Shown: positions 25,120 through 36,812 of the stretch, one piece after another
Layout of the letters: every line of letters starts with the position of its first letter
Numbering within the stretch: position 1 is the first letter of the stretch
From: Cryptomeria japonica
Lineage: Eukaryota; Streptophyta; Pinopsida; Cupressales; Cupressaceae
Reading direction: 5' to 3'
Assembly: GCF_030272615.1 (NCBI RefSeq)
Contig: NC_081410.1
Span: 510,505,442-510,569,441, forward strand
DNA: 64,000 nt
Program-made: the position numbers and the translations under genes
Notes under the pieces: model-generated
Told to the model about the DNA's origin: nothing
What the model saw: the letters and a program-made list of their open reading frames with translations, nothing else
Databases searched by the model: none

Positions 25120-25559
25120 ATAATGAGTTTATGAATAAATTTTCTAATATCATATATTCATATATCGAACATTGTAAAGATGCAAGATGGTAGGCTAAGT
25201 AATTTTGGGACAAAGAATTTCTTTTTGGGGGGTTTAATTCTCTCTATTGTATTTTTTTAATAACTATACATTTAGTCCTCAAATTGAGATTTAAAGTCAA
25301 TATTAGCATTCATAGAAACTTGCAATCTATGTGAAAATTTTGTATAATGAGTTTATGAATAAATTTTCTAATATCATATATTCATATATTGAACATTGTA
25401 AAGATGCAAGATGGTAGGCTAAGTAATTTTGGGACAAAGAATAATATTTTTTTCGGGTTTAATTATCTCTATTGTATTTTTTTAATAACTATACATTTTG
25501 TCCTCAAATTGATCAATATTAGCAATCATAGAAAGTTGCAATCTATATCTAAAAATTTG
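25120..25559. repeat. Tandem duplication, about 224-bp unit
   Basis: Two successive copies (25120-25343 and 25344-25559) share aatgagtttatgaataaat at their starts and a ctattgtatttttttaataa run in the middle. They differ by scattered substitutions and a short deletion in the second copy. The duplicated unit is noncoding. Confidence 0.85.
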
Positions 25560-27279
25560 TTAGGATTAAGGTGTCATCGACCTTGTAAATCCTATAACAT
25601 AGTTTCAACATCCTTGAAAAGTTCCTTAAGGCACTTAGGGTGTATTGGGAAAATATTTTGTAATATTTATTCTCATTATTGTTTATAATACATTGATAAG
25701 GGGTGATGGGTTCCACTAGCAACGAAAAATGTGGGTTTCACCAAGTGGGGGCTTGGAAGAGGCAACATGTGTCTCTTCGTATTTCATCATTTTTAATATT
25801 TAATGTAGTATTTATCTTGCGAGATTGGGCACCTAAGCTAGAGTAAAAGTATTGGATCCAGAACTAGTGTCCTTTTAGTTTCCATGGAGACAATCCAAGG
25901 GTCGTGATTGTTGGAATTGAGACCCTTCTTTGGACACCTTTATTGGTGGTTTTGGAGCTCTTTCTATTCTATAAATACATCTTTTTAGATAAATAAAATA
26001 CAATGAAACGAAGAACAATTGAATGTAGAGTTAATATGTAAGAACAAGGACAGGTGTGAGACATTAGGAGATCGTTCACAAGTGCACAGGTTATGTCATT
26101 TTGGAGGCAAAGAGAAGAATGAAAATTAATGTATTGTAATCACATTTATTATTAATAATGCATACTTGGCCTCTCTTATTGGTCATTTTATTTTCCCAAT
26201 AGGATTTCTCTACATAAACCATATGTTATGTGGTGTTATTATGTTTTTTATTTGTGTGTTATTGTTTCTATCTTATGGTGATAAATTATCATGTATTCTT
26301 TGTTGTTATAAGTTTACATAACATAGGGTTATTAAGCATGATATGTAGGCTAATTTTGGGCATCATTAAGAAGAAGGATCTAGGCATGGTTTTCCACATT
26401 AAGAAAACTTAATTTTTTAGATTTACATATGAGTTTCAAATTTTCATGTTGTAGTTGTCCAAGCCCTGTATCCCATCCTTTCATTGGTTTGTTGAAAAGA
26501 TATTGATCTTAACAATCTTTACTACTGAACATGTATATTTTTCCAATAAATTTTGTTATAGAGAAGTTGAGTTATACGTTCAAATGGTGTAGAAAGTAGA
26601 AAAGATTAAAGAATTATCATCAAGGAGATTCACTTTGATATCATTGATGATACATATGATGGTAGAAGCTATGTATCCCACTATTTTGGAATATTTTTTC
26701 AAGATTTGAGATGACATGGCATAAATGCATTACAACACTAGATCTAGGTTGATGGATTTGTTGGTAAGTGTTGTTTTTAATTTTTAATTTTTTATTAAAT
26801 TTATAACTCTAAGAATTTAATCAATTATTTATACAAATAGTTTTTTACAAATTTGATTTAAATGGTTATTTATAACTTTATAATATAATTCAATTTTGTA
26901 AAAGTATTTAATTGGTAACCCAACAATATGCACTTGATGTAATATAAAGTTTTTGTGAAAAAAAAATCAAGGTGAACATGGAAAAGGAGAGCACAATGGA
27001 GTAGGAGGATGTGTGAAGTGTGCACTTCACCAACATGAACTTGCAGGTAACACTATATGGAGTAAAAAAAAAAAATTATCATAAAAATTTTATATTGGTG
27101 TTCATGAAATGAAGTGGAATGGTGAAAACTTTTTATCTCATTTTGAAACAAAGGAAATACATTTATACAAAGAAGAATGAGAAGTTGTAGTAACTACAAT
27201 ATTAACCACTTCCAACTACCTATAAAATAGTCACAACAATGTAATAATTAATTTATATGCTAATATCCCCCCTTATTAC
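25560..27279. other. Stretch without a recognisable gene; promoter-like segment near 25970
   Basis: At 25976-25985 a CTATAAATAC box is preceded by a less AT-rich block (25690-25960) and followed by A-rich sequence, a layout like the U3/R part of an LTR or a promoter. No partner LTR, primer site or downstream gene was found, so its nature is open. The rest is AT-rich without coding signal. Confidence 0.35.
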
Positions 27280-28507
27280 TGTTGACCATTTGGAGGAATT
27301 GATTATGTGTTGCATTAATGTTTTGTCATTGATGTCAACACTAGCTGTTTGGATTCTTTACTGGCACCCTTCTGGTCTCAGTAGGATGAGTAGTTTCTGG
27401 TTGGTTTGGATTCGGCATGATCTAGTATTCTCCGGATAGTTTTGTTATGGATTTGTCTTATTCATGATACTCATGTTCATATTCAGTTAGTCGGTTTTGA
27501 TATGGTGATTGGATGCTATCTTGTTTGCTTGGAAGCTTGGCTTGTGGTACCGGTGAGGGTTTCACCGACAGAGCTTTGATGAAGATCTTTAATGATATGT
27601 ATAAGTGGTGTTGGTGTAGCTTTTGGTGGAGATTCAGGATGTTGTTGGTGATCATGTTCAAGACTTGGCGAATTTGGATCATTGCTTTAGCATGTGGACC
27701 TATACTGGGTCCCGATTGATCTAGGTTATGGACCAGCTTAATGTAACGTGTGGATAGGACCTCTCGATGTGTTTTTGAGATGTTTTATGGGTTGAATATT
27801 GTTTGTTTGGTCTAAGGCTGACATGTCTTGTAATTATGTAATTGGTTTATTGTCTGGTGGATGACCTGATTGTTTATGGTCAAGGGTTTGTATATATATA
27901 ATGTAAGATCTCATTGTAGATCATCATGGTTATGGTCAAGGGAATGGGAAATGGATATGTAATGTGTGATTAATGTAATATCATTTAGGCACAGGAATTG
28001 GTCGATCATTGGAGATTGAGGTGGGTTTATGTAAGAGGATTTAGTCCTCTGGTATTGAGCTTAACTAGAACCGTACTCAGGCATAGGAGATGATATCTTT
28101 GCAGTTCATTCATTTTTTCGGATTGTAGCCTAGATTTATATGTAGTCAATGAGACTCCTTTTGTGATGAGAGGTGTGCTCTAGGTTGTTGGCCTTCCTAC
28201 AAGTGGAGGCCCCTCAATTGTAATTCACATACTTATTACATTTAGTATTATCTAACTGTGGGTAGGCTTCCCACCATGGTTTTTCCCTTAACGGGGTTTT
28301 CCACGTACAAATCTTGGTGTTATCTTTTGTGGATGTTTGGTAAATGTTCTGTGGATTATATTTGTACTTAATTATTATATCTGTTATTCTAGTATTTGGT
28401 TTATGTACTCTAGTAATAAGGTTTTAATGCTTAAAGTTCTATAATCTGTTAACAACTGATTCACCCCCCCCTCTCAGTTGTTCACCGGTTATCTAAGATG
28501 TCTAACA
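27280..28507 (+). repeat. 5' LTR of element C
   Basis: 1228 bp from TGTTGACCAT to GTCTAACA. Box ttgtcattgatgtcaa near 27325, TATATATATA at 27891-27900 followed by atgtaagatc, and the attcacccccccctctcagt signature just before its end. Confidence 0.88.
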
Positions 28508-28509
28508 AT

Positions 28510-28521
28510 TGGTATCAGAGC
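28510..28521 (+). other. Primer binding site of element C (initiator Met tRNA)
   Basis: TGGTATCAGAGC, exact, two bases after the LTR end. Confidence 0.93.
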
Positions 28522-28563
28522 CTGGTCCTCTCTGCAAAAGCTTAACCACTTGAGGAAGATCCT

Positions 28564-29655
28564 ATGGCATCTAATAGTTCAAGTTCATCAAGTTCATTTG
28601 CAACTGTTTTCTAGAGAGAAATTCCTAGGGTTGATGGAACAAATTACAGAGTATGGAAAATTCAGATGGAAACTCATCTGAGATGTCTTGGTAAGGAGAT
28701 TTGGGAGATCACTGAAAAAGGATATATGCCTCATAATCTAGCATCTGGTAATCCTCCACTGGAAGGCTTGGATAAGGACATTGAAAATGATTGTAGAGAT
28801 AGAGAATCCCTTTTGTGTGCACTTTCTGATCAGCAAGTTATGGGACTAACCGACAAATCGATTACAAAGGATATATGGGATAAATTGGAGACTCTGAATG
28901 AAGGTGACCCTACTGTTAAAATTGCTAAACTTGATGGTTACCGGGTGAGATATGAGAACCTAAAGATGGAAGAAGATGAAGGGGTTACTGCTTTTATGGA
29001 GAGAGTTAATGAAATTGTTCTGGGAATTCAGTGTTGTGGTGGATCTCCGAGTGAAGATGAAATAGTTTCTAAAGTATTGAGAGCTTTGCCACCGGCTTAT
29101 AAGATGAAGGCTACTGCAATTAATGAGTTGATAACAATGGCAAACACCTTTCTTAAAATAGAGATACCTTGGTTGGGAAGATATCTGCTTTTGAGCTTGA
29201 GGAATTTGGTCCTTCTGGAGTTCCAAAATTTGAACCTGCTTTTCATGCATCTACATCATCTACTAGCAAGAGTGATTGGAAAGCCTTACATGCTAAGGAA
29301 CTAGACGAAATGAGGAAAGAAGATGAAGAGTTTGAGCAATTTGAAGCCCTATTTTCTAGAAGAGTACCTAAAGGTCCGACAGGAAGTAAGTATGAAGGAA
29401 ACTCACCTTTTAAATGTTTCGCATGTAATAAGATAGGCCATTTTGCATCTAGATATCTTGAAAGGAATTCAAGATTTGAGGAAAGGGCTAGAAGATATTT
29501 TAGGCCTAACCATGATTATCAGAACAAGCATAAGTATAAGAGGAACAAAGACAAATCATGCTACTAAGCGGATGAGAAAGGTGTGACCGATTCTAATGAT
29601 GAACCGACACAAGATTCAGCTAGTGGATCCAACAATGGAAAGGAATGGGTATTCT
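28564..29655 (+). pseudogene. Copia gag of element C, part before the nested LTR
   Basis: ATG at 28564 opens a frame that reads into the gag polypeptide after one TAG (28612-28614, Gln expected). Residues MEEDEGVTAFMERVNEIVLG and LPPAYKMKA align with B. A frameshift near 29150-29165 moves the rest into another frame (29169-29567). The zinc knuckle CFACNKIGHFASRY has lost its last Cys to Tyr, so zinc binding would fail. TAA at 29565 is a further stop. Gag is then interrupted by the nested solo LTR at 29656, shortly before the protease. Confidence 0.88.
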
Positions 29656-31286
29656 TGTTAGTCCCAACCAGTGCTAAGAGGGGAGGGGTGAATCAGCACT
29701 ATATCGGTTTGTTCCAGATTTAACCTTAATCAAAACTTCTATCCAAACTTAACACTTATCAGTATAAGAAGCATTAATAAGAAACATGCACACATAAAAT
29801 TAAACACACATGACTACCAAGATTTATCACGTGGAACCCAAATGGGAGAAAACCACAATGTGAGTAGAAACTCACAAAATCTACACTCTCCCAGAGTACG
29901 CCTGGTGAGGAGCCATCCCCACTAGGAGATTACAAAGACACTGTTAGGTGCCACTTGGTTAAGGGATTTTCTTTAAGGCCTGTTAGAACCTTTTACCCTG
30001 TTAGAGGTAGCCTTGTTAAAGGACTTAGGATCATCATTTAAGATGTCACCCGGTTAAGGGATTTTACAAAGGGACCTATTAAAGTCCACTTGGTTAAGGG
30101 ATTTTACTGTTGTATTTATTAGAAAACAATAGAGAGAATGATCTGTTGTAATAGCTACTCTTAGCTTAATCAGATCCAAATGAATCTTTTCAATTTGACC
30201 ACCGGTTACACTTGCTCTGCACTCTACTGGTGCTCTACATTCTTTCTCTGCTCTTCATACTATCTGAGCTTTGCACACTCTCTTCACCACTCTGCTATTC
30301 ACTTAGCAGTTTTGCCCTCTCCTCACCTTGCTGGATTGCCTCTCTTCAAAATTGCACTTTGCAATTTTTTTACGATCAATCTTTTTGGTTTTCGCCAAAA
30401 AGCCTTTATACCATATTTTGCCAACATATACCTGTTGATTCCTCAATGAGTTTACACCTAATACTTAGTAGATTTAAAATTTAAATCTTCCCAAATCTTC
30501 TTGCACTCTCTCTACACGCTCTCCATCAATCTCACCAACATCTCATCCTTATCTTCCTCTGCAACTCATAATTTTACCAACCTTTGGGTCATGTTCTATC
30601 TCTTTAATGCGAACCAGAAAATCTGCACAAATCTCACCTTAACTGGTTGTTAACTTTTGTAGACTTCACTATCCATTTGTTTGATGGTATCTTGTCATAA
30701 CTGACTCACCTTTGGTCATCGCATCTAGCTTACTAGTCACTACTCTGAGATTCTCGATGGATAGAATTCTTGAACCTGTATCATCGGTTCACTGGTGTAA
30801 CTCTTCATCTTTTTCCATTGGTCACTGATCATCAATTAGACTGATCACTTGTTTGTCCAGAGTGTTCTAGTCGTGCATAAGACTACTAAACTCCAATATG
30901 AGTCACCTCTTGTGACCACATCATCATTTCATCTGCTAGTTTAAAAAAACTGATCTCAACACCTATCGGGTGCTTGACTGACTGGTCAGCTACTCTGTTT
31001 ATCCTTCCATTGATTAATCTTCTACTAACATACTACTTAAGTGTGTCAATAATGCATATTTGGAAAGAAATAAATCCTCCATACCGTACATACTGCTTAA
31101 GTGTGTCAATAATGTATATTTAGAAAGCATTGAATCCTCCATATTGTTTGTAGCCATGAGTAAACTGTTGGGGTTTACCACACCTCCTTGCCTATGAGCT
31201 TGGCTTTATTCACCGATAAGTGTTAGTCATCAATGAAAATACTAACTGATGAACCAGTTGTGCCAACACCATTAGTTATGCCAACA
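29656..31286 (-). mobile_element. Solo LTR, antisense, nested in gag of element C
   Basis: Starts TGTTAGTCCC and ends GCCAACA on the plus strand, flanked by a perfect 5-bp target duplication ATTCT (29651-29655 and 31287-31291). The plus-strand start (gagggg-rich run then gtgaatcag, 29680-29697) is the reverse complement of the C-rich terminal signature of the Copia LTRs here, so the LTR lies on the minus strand. A TATAAA box sits at 30405-30410 on that strand. At 1631 bp it is longer than the LTRs of A, B and C. No internal region, primer site or purine tract remains, which is the product of recombination between two LTRs of one element. The gag frame of C is continuous across the site when the insert and one ATTCT are discounted. 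Confidence 0.88.
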
Positions 31287-34200
31287 ATTCTTGGCTATCA
31301 AGGAAGATGATCTGGTACCTGAAGAAAAGGCCCTTGCTGCTAAAGTTGAAGACAAGGATGAATGGGTGATAGACAGTGGATTTTCACATCATATATGACT
31401 AGAGATAAAAGGAAGTTTATATCTTTGCAAGAATTTGATGGCGGTCTGGTTAGATTTGGAGATGACAAAGCATGCATGATCAAGGGAAGAGGAACTATAT
31501 CATTGGATGGTAAGCATGATACTAATAATGTTTATTATGTTGAAGGTTTAAGGCATAAAATTTTGAGTGTAGGATAGTTGGTAGATAAGGGATTTCAGTT
31601 ACAGTTCAAGGATGGAAAATGCAAGATTATAAACAAATCTAGATTGGAGATTGCAACCGGTACTAAGACTAAAGGTAACATCTTTCATTTTAACTCCGGT
31701 GAGAAGACATGTTTGATTGCACAAATTGATGAGAGTTGACTATGGCATAAGAGGTTGTGTAATGTGAATTTTGATTGCATTATAAAGATCAGCTCTACTA
31801 AGGCAGTTAGAGATATACCTAAGATTGTGAAGCCCTATAATCCGGTATGTAAGGAATGTCAAATGGGAAAGCAAGTCAGAATTTATTTTAAGAGTATACA
31901 AGAAAAATCTAATGATGTTCTTGATCTTATTCATACTGATTTATGTGGTCCTGCTAGAACCAAAAGTTTTTCAGGGTGATAGATATTTTATGCTAATCAT
32001 TGATGACTATTCTAGAATGACATAGGTTACTTTTCTAAGGGATAAATCTGAAGCATTCAAAAAGTTTAAAATCTTTAAAGCTAAAGTTGAGACAGAGACA
32101 AGATTAAAGATTAAATGCTTAAGGTCTGATCAAGGTGGAGAATTCACATCCGGTGAATTTAATAGTTATTGTGAAAAGAATGGGATAAGGCTCAGACAGT
32201 TATCTGCACCCCGGACACCTCAGCAGAATGGAGTTGTGGAAAGGAAGAACAAAACTATCTTGGATGTGGCTAGAACTATGATGATGGAAGCTAATCTACC
32301 TCATATCTATTAGAGAGAAGTTGTGAGAATGGCGGTATACACATTCAACAGAGTTCATATCAAAGGAGACACAGGTAAGACACCTTATGTGTTATGGTTT
32401 GGTCATACACCTATAGTTAAGTATTTTAGAATCTTTGGTAGTAAATGCTATATCAAAAGAGACGATTCCATTGGAAAGTTTGATCCTAGATGTGATGAAG
32501 GAATATTTTTTGGTTATTCTAATGAAAGCAAAGCATATAGATGTTATAACAAAAGATTGCAAAGATTTGTGGAGAGCACTAATATCAAGGTGGATGAGCT
32601 GAACAGAAGTCAGATCAGAACTTATGAAATGATCATAACTAAACCGGTAGCACTTACACTGGAACAGAATGTTGAACCGGTTACTCTAGCAGTATCAAAA
32701 AATTCAACAGTAACTGAAGATTAGAGCAGAGGAACAGAAAATCAGAAGACTCCTAAGTATGTTAGGTTAAATCATTCAGAAGATCAGATCATTGGAGACA
32801 AGAATAAAGGAGTGATGACAAGAAGAAGGCTGGCAGATGATGAGATATGTTTAATTTCTCAAATTGAACTGGCATCAGTAATTGAAGTATGTAAAGATGA
32901 ATGTTGGATAAAAGCTATGGAAGAGGAATTAGATCAGATAGAAAAGAATAATACATGGACTTTAGTTCCCCGACCTAAAAATAAGAATGTTATTGGGACT
33001 AAATGGGTTTTTAGGAATAAATTGAATGAATATGGACAAGTTGTGAGGAATAAGGCTAGATTGGTTTGTAAAGGATATTCTTAGAAGGAAGGAATTGATT
33101 ATGATGAGACTTTTGCTCCAGTAGCTAGGATTGAAGCTGTGAGATTATTTCTTGCTTATGTTGCCCATAAGAACTACAAGGTTTATCACATGGATGTTAA
33201 GTGTGCATTTTTTAATGGAGATCTTGAAGCGAAAGTTTACATTGAGCAACCTGATGGATTTTCACTTTTAGATGACAAAAACATGGTTTGCAGGTTAAGG
33301 AAAGATTTATATGGATTGAAACAAGCCCCTAGAGCTTGGTATGCAAGATTGGATAAATATCTTTTGGAGCTTGGTTTCACTAAAGGTAATGCTGACAATA
33401 ATTTATATTATAAGATCATTGATGATGACATATTGATTGTTGAAGTCTTTTATGATGATATCATTTTTGGATGTGAGGATAAGTTATGTATGGAATTCTC
33501 TAATAATGTGAAGAATGAATTTGAGATGTCTATGATTGGGGAGATGAAATTTTTCTTAGATTTGTAGATTACTCAGACTGATAAAGGTATTTTCATCTAT
33601 CCAACTAAGTATGCTAGGGAGTTGTTGAAGAAATTTGGTATGGAAAATTCTAAACTGGTTGGTACTCCTATGGTTAGAAGTGAGAAATTGACTAAGATAG
33701 ATGAATCAACATCGGTAAATCCTAAAAGGTACAAGTCTATGATTGGAGGTTTGTTATATCTGACTCAGACTAGACCGGATATAATGAATGGAGTTTGAAT
33801 TGTATCAAGATATCAAAGTGATCCTAGAGAGAATCATGAGAGTGTGGTGAAAAGGATTTTTCCAGGTATTTGCAAGGAACAACTGAATATGGTTTGTGGT
33901 ATCCTAAAAATGATGATTTTACACTATGTGCATATGCAAATGTAGATTGGGTTGGAGATGTTGATGACCAGAAGAGAACAGCTAGTGGAGCTTTCTTTCT
34001 TGGAAAGAAACTTGTTTCATGGATCAGCAAGAAGCAATCATATACCTCTATATCTATTGTTGAAGTTGAGTATGTTGATGTTGCTACTAACTGTACACAA
34101 GTTCTATGGATGAAGCAAATGTTAAAGGATATAAGGGTGGATTGTAATGAACCTGTAGTTATTCACTGTGATAACTCTGCTCCTATTGACATATCAAAGA

Positions 34201-34403
34201 ACTTGGTATTTCATTCTAAGACAAAGCACATATCTATCAAGTACAACTTTTTGAAGGAGAAGGTGGAAGCAAATGAAGTCAGGTCGGTTTATGTGAACAC
34301 TGAAGAGAAGATTGCAGATATCTTCACTAAACCTTTGCCTAAGAAATCATTTGAGTACTTTAGAGACAGATTGGGGGTTTTTGCCCCTCCAATAGAGACC
34401 TGA
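31287..34403 (+). pseudogene. Copia protease-pol of element C, broken
   Basis: Protease DSG is at about 31370 (VIDSGFSHH; the Cys of the B copy is Phe). A small insertion near 31393 shifts the frame. HHCC and CKECQMGK follow, then the integrase core (DLIHTDLCGP, DDYSRM, GGEF). Frameshifts lie near 31967 and 33862. Nonsense codons: TAG 31575, TGA 31737, TAG 32023, TAG 32311, TAG 32722, TAG 33082, TAG 33565, TGA 33796; several replace Gln and three replace Trp. The reverse transcriptase active site reads FYDDIIFGC where B has FVDDIIFGG, an unusual Tyr before the two aspartates. RNase H ends with EEKIADIFTKPL and the frame closes at 34403. Confidence 0.9.
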
Positions 34404-34792
34404 TTGATGTTGATTGGCATCAGTCCGGTATGCATAAATACAGAACTACTATTCATTCTAGATTGATGTGTTGGTGCTACTACTTAGGGGGAGTAGTCAG
34501 TTGTGTGGTTCAATGCATTTATGATTTTTCTTTGATATTTATGTTAGATTTTTGGCATTGATGTCAAAGGGGGAGAGATATATGTGAAAAAAAGAGGTTA
34601 ACAAAATATCAGTCAAAGTGAGATCGGAGCTTAACAGGGATATCTTTCACAGGGGGAGTTTGTTAAATTCATTGTAATATCATCTTATGGGAAATTGTTG
34701 GTTGTCTTCCTTTGGGGGAGACTTGTTTGGCATTTCTTGACACTTGGATGTTTTTCACATCTAGTGTTGTCATCAATGCCAAAGGGGGAGAT
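34404..34792 (+). promoter_or_regulatory. 3' noncoding region with repeated purine tracts, element C
   Basis: Five AGGGGG tracts (near 34484, 34570, 34650, 34713) end with AAAGGGGGAGA at 34781-34791 beside the 3' LTR. The box gttgtcatcaatgccaa at 34767-34783 precedes the last tract. Confidence 0.75.
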
Positions 34793-36025
34793 TGTTGGAA
34801 AATTGGAGGAATTGATTATGTGTTGCATTGATTTTTTGTCATTGATGGCAACACTGGCTATTTTGGTTGTTTACCAATTTCTGGTAGGTTTTGGTAGAGT
34901 GGTTGGATTATGATATTGATCCGGTATGCTTCGATTTGTGGAATTGGTTTGGATCTATCATTCATGCTATTCAGATGTCTATCACAATCAGTTGGTTAGG
35001 GATTTGATGACTCGAGAGCTATCATTTGTTCTAGTAAGCCTTTTGGGCACCGGTAAGGGTTTTACCAGTAGAGCTTTGTTGAATATCCTTTTATACACGT
35101 GATAAGTGGTGTCGGCGCAGCTTCTAGATGTCTTTCGGGATGCTGATGGTTATCTTGTTTGTGTTCTTGTTGATCGGTGGTGTTAGATTTGGGTCTGGAC
35201 CTAATGCTATCTTATTTGGCTAGGTTATGGACCAGTTTATGTAACGTGTTGGTGGATGATCCTGATGCATTACTGGTTGGATCTATTGATTGGATTATGT
35301 TGTTTCAGTCTTATGCTGACATGGTTGATCATTGGATTGCGGGTTTATGTTATGAATTTATCGTATTATCTTTTAGGTAGCCAACCTAATTGTTTAGGTC
35401 TCAAGTTGGTATAAATATGATGTAAGATCTCTTTGTAAATCATGGGCATATTCATGGGTTTTGGGGATATAGGATTATTTGTGTGTGAATAAGGTTGTAA
35501 TCATATGCAAAGGTTTTGGTCGATCATAGGTGATCGAATTGGGTTGGTGAAAGAGGTTTAAGACCTCTGGTACTGAGCTTAACCAGAACTGTATTCGGGC
35601 ATATGAGATGATATTCTTGCAATTCTCTCTTCTTTCCAGATTGGAGTCTAGATTTATTTTGTAGTCAGTGAGGCTCCTTTTGTGATGAGCAGTGCACTCT
35701 AGGTTGTTGGTCTTCCTGTATGTGTAAGCCCCTCTTTATGTAATCATATACTTACTGCATAAGTATTATCTGACTGTGGGTAGGCTTCCCACCATGGTTT
35801 TTCCCTTTACCGGGTTTTCCACGTACAATTCTTGGTGTTATCTTTTGTGGATGGTTGGTAAATGTTCTATGGATTATATTTGTGCTTAACTATTATATCT
35901 ACTATTATGGTATTTGGTTTATGTATTTTGGTAATAAGGTTTTAATGCTTAAAGTTATATAATCTGTCAACAACTGATTCACCCCCCCCTCTCAATTGTT
36001 CACCGGTTATCTGAGTTGTCTAACA
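34793..36025 (+). repeat. 3' LTR of element C
   Basis: 1233 bp from TGTTGGAAAA to GTCTAACA. Box ttgtcattgatggcaa at 34836-34851, TATAAATA at 35410-35417, C-rich signature near 35980-35995. Notably different from the 5' LTR in its first 150 bp. Confidence 0.88.
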
Positions 36026-36812
36026 TAACCCGTATGGTTAGATGTCCATCCCAGTTGGATGGATTCCTATCATGTTTGGATAGATTAACATGAGTATGCG
36101 ATTGAATCAAACACAAGTGAGAATAAGTAATCAATTAAAAAAAAATCAAAATTAGTTGAAATTTTTGGATTAAGTCAAGTGGGTTATTACATGTAAAAAA
36201 CTCATATTTCTTCCACCTATGAAGTTACAAAAGTCCTCTATAAAAGGTCTTGCATTATATAACCTATCAATAAAGGATGTCATATTAAATATTTATCTTT
36301 CTTTCAAACTACCTTAATTAAATATATCATAGAATCTTTTATCTTAGATAGTTGTCAAATTGATGAATTTAAGAGAGGAATTATTTATTAAACCTCAAAC
36401 CAAAGAAAGTTTAAATAATCCTTCCTCTTTTAGAATGACTAGAAGTCGGGGCACATTTTGTATTAATGAGTAACTATAAAAGTGATTCACAAACCTTTAA
36501 AAAATCTAAACAACAACAAAAATGAAGAGATTCAATATAATCAATGTTCTAATTAAGAATTAAGAACAAAAGTTGGGATCTTGTTCTTGCAATCTCAAAA
36601 AGGCACAAATTGTTGATTGTTGTTGTATAATATTAAACATAAATTGGATGGCAAAATAGACAAATGTAAGGCTAGTCTAGTCACTATATATTTCACTCAA
36701 CGATGTAGTTTAAAATATGATGAAATATTTTCCTCTTGTGACAAAAATGAGCACTATTTGGATACTCCTTACTTTAGTATCCCAAAATAGCTAAGAGATA
36801 TGTTAAATGTGT
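36026..36812. other. AT-rich stretch without a recognisable gene
   Basis: Nothing supported: no long frame, no repeat unit, no element boundary besides the end of element C. Confidence 0.5.

Larger units (their letters stand above)
27280..36025 (+). mobile_element. Ty1/copia LTR retrotransposon C with a nested solo LTR
   Basis: TGTTGACC at 27280 to TCTAACA at 36025. Two LTRs of about 1.23 kb, exact primer site, gag, pol and purine tract in Copia order. Its coding region resembles B closely, so they are the same lineage. It carries at least ten nonsense codons and four frameshifts, and its LTRs are clearly more diverged than those of B. The 5 bp on either side (attac and taacc) do not match, so no target duplication is visible. 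A 1631-bp antisense LTR is nested at 29656-31286. Confidence 0.9.

Noticed and set aside
30180-30484. Two hydrophobic plus-strand ORFs of about 90 residues
   Set aside because: They lie wholly inside the antisense solo LTR, overlap each other in different frames and come from CT-rich LTR sequence.
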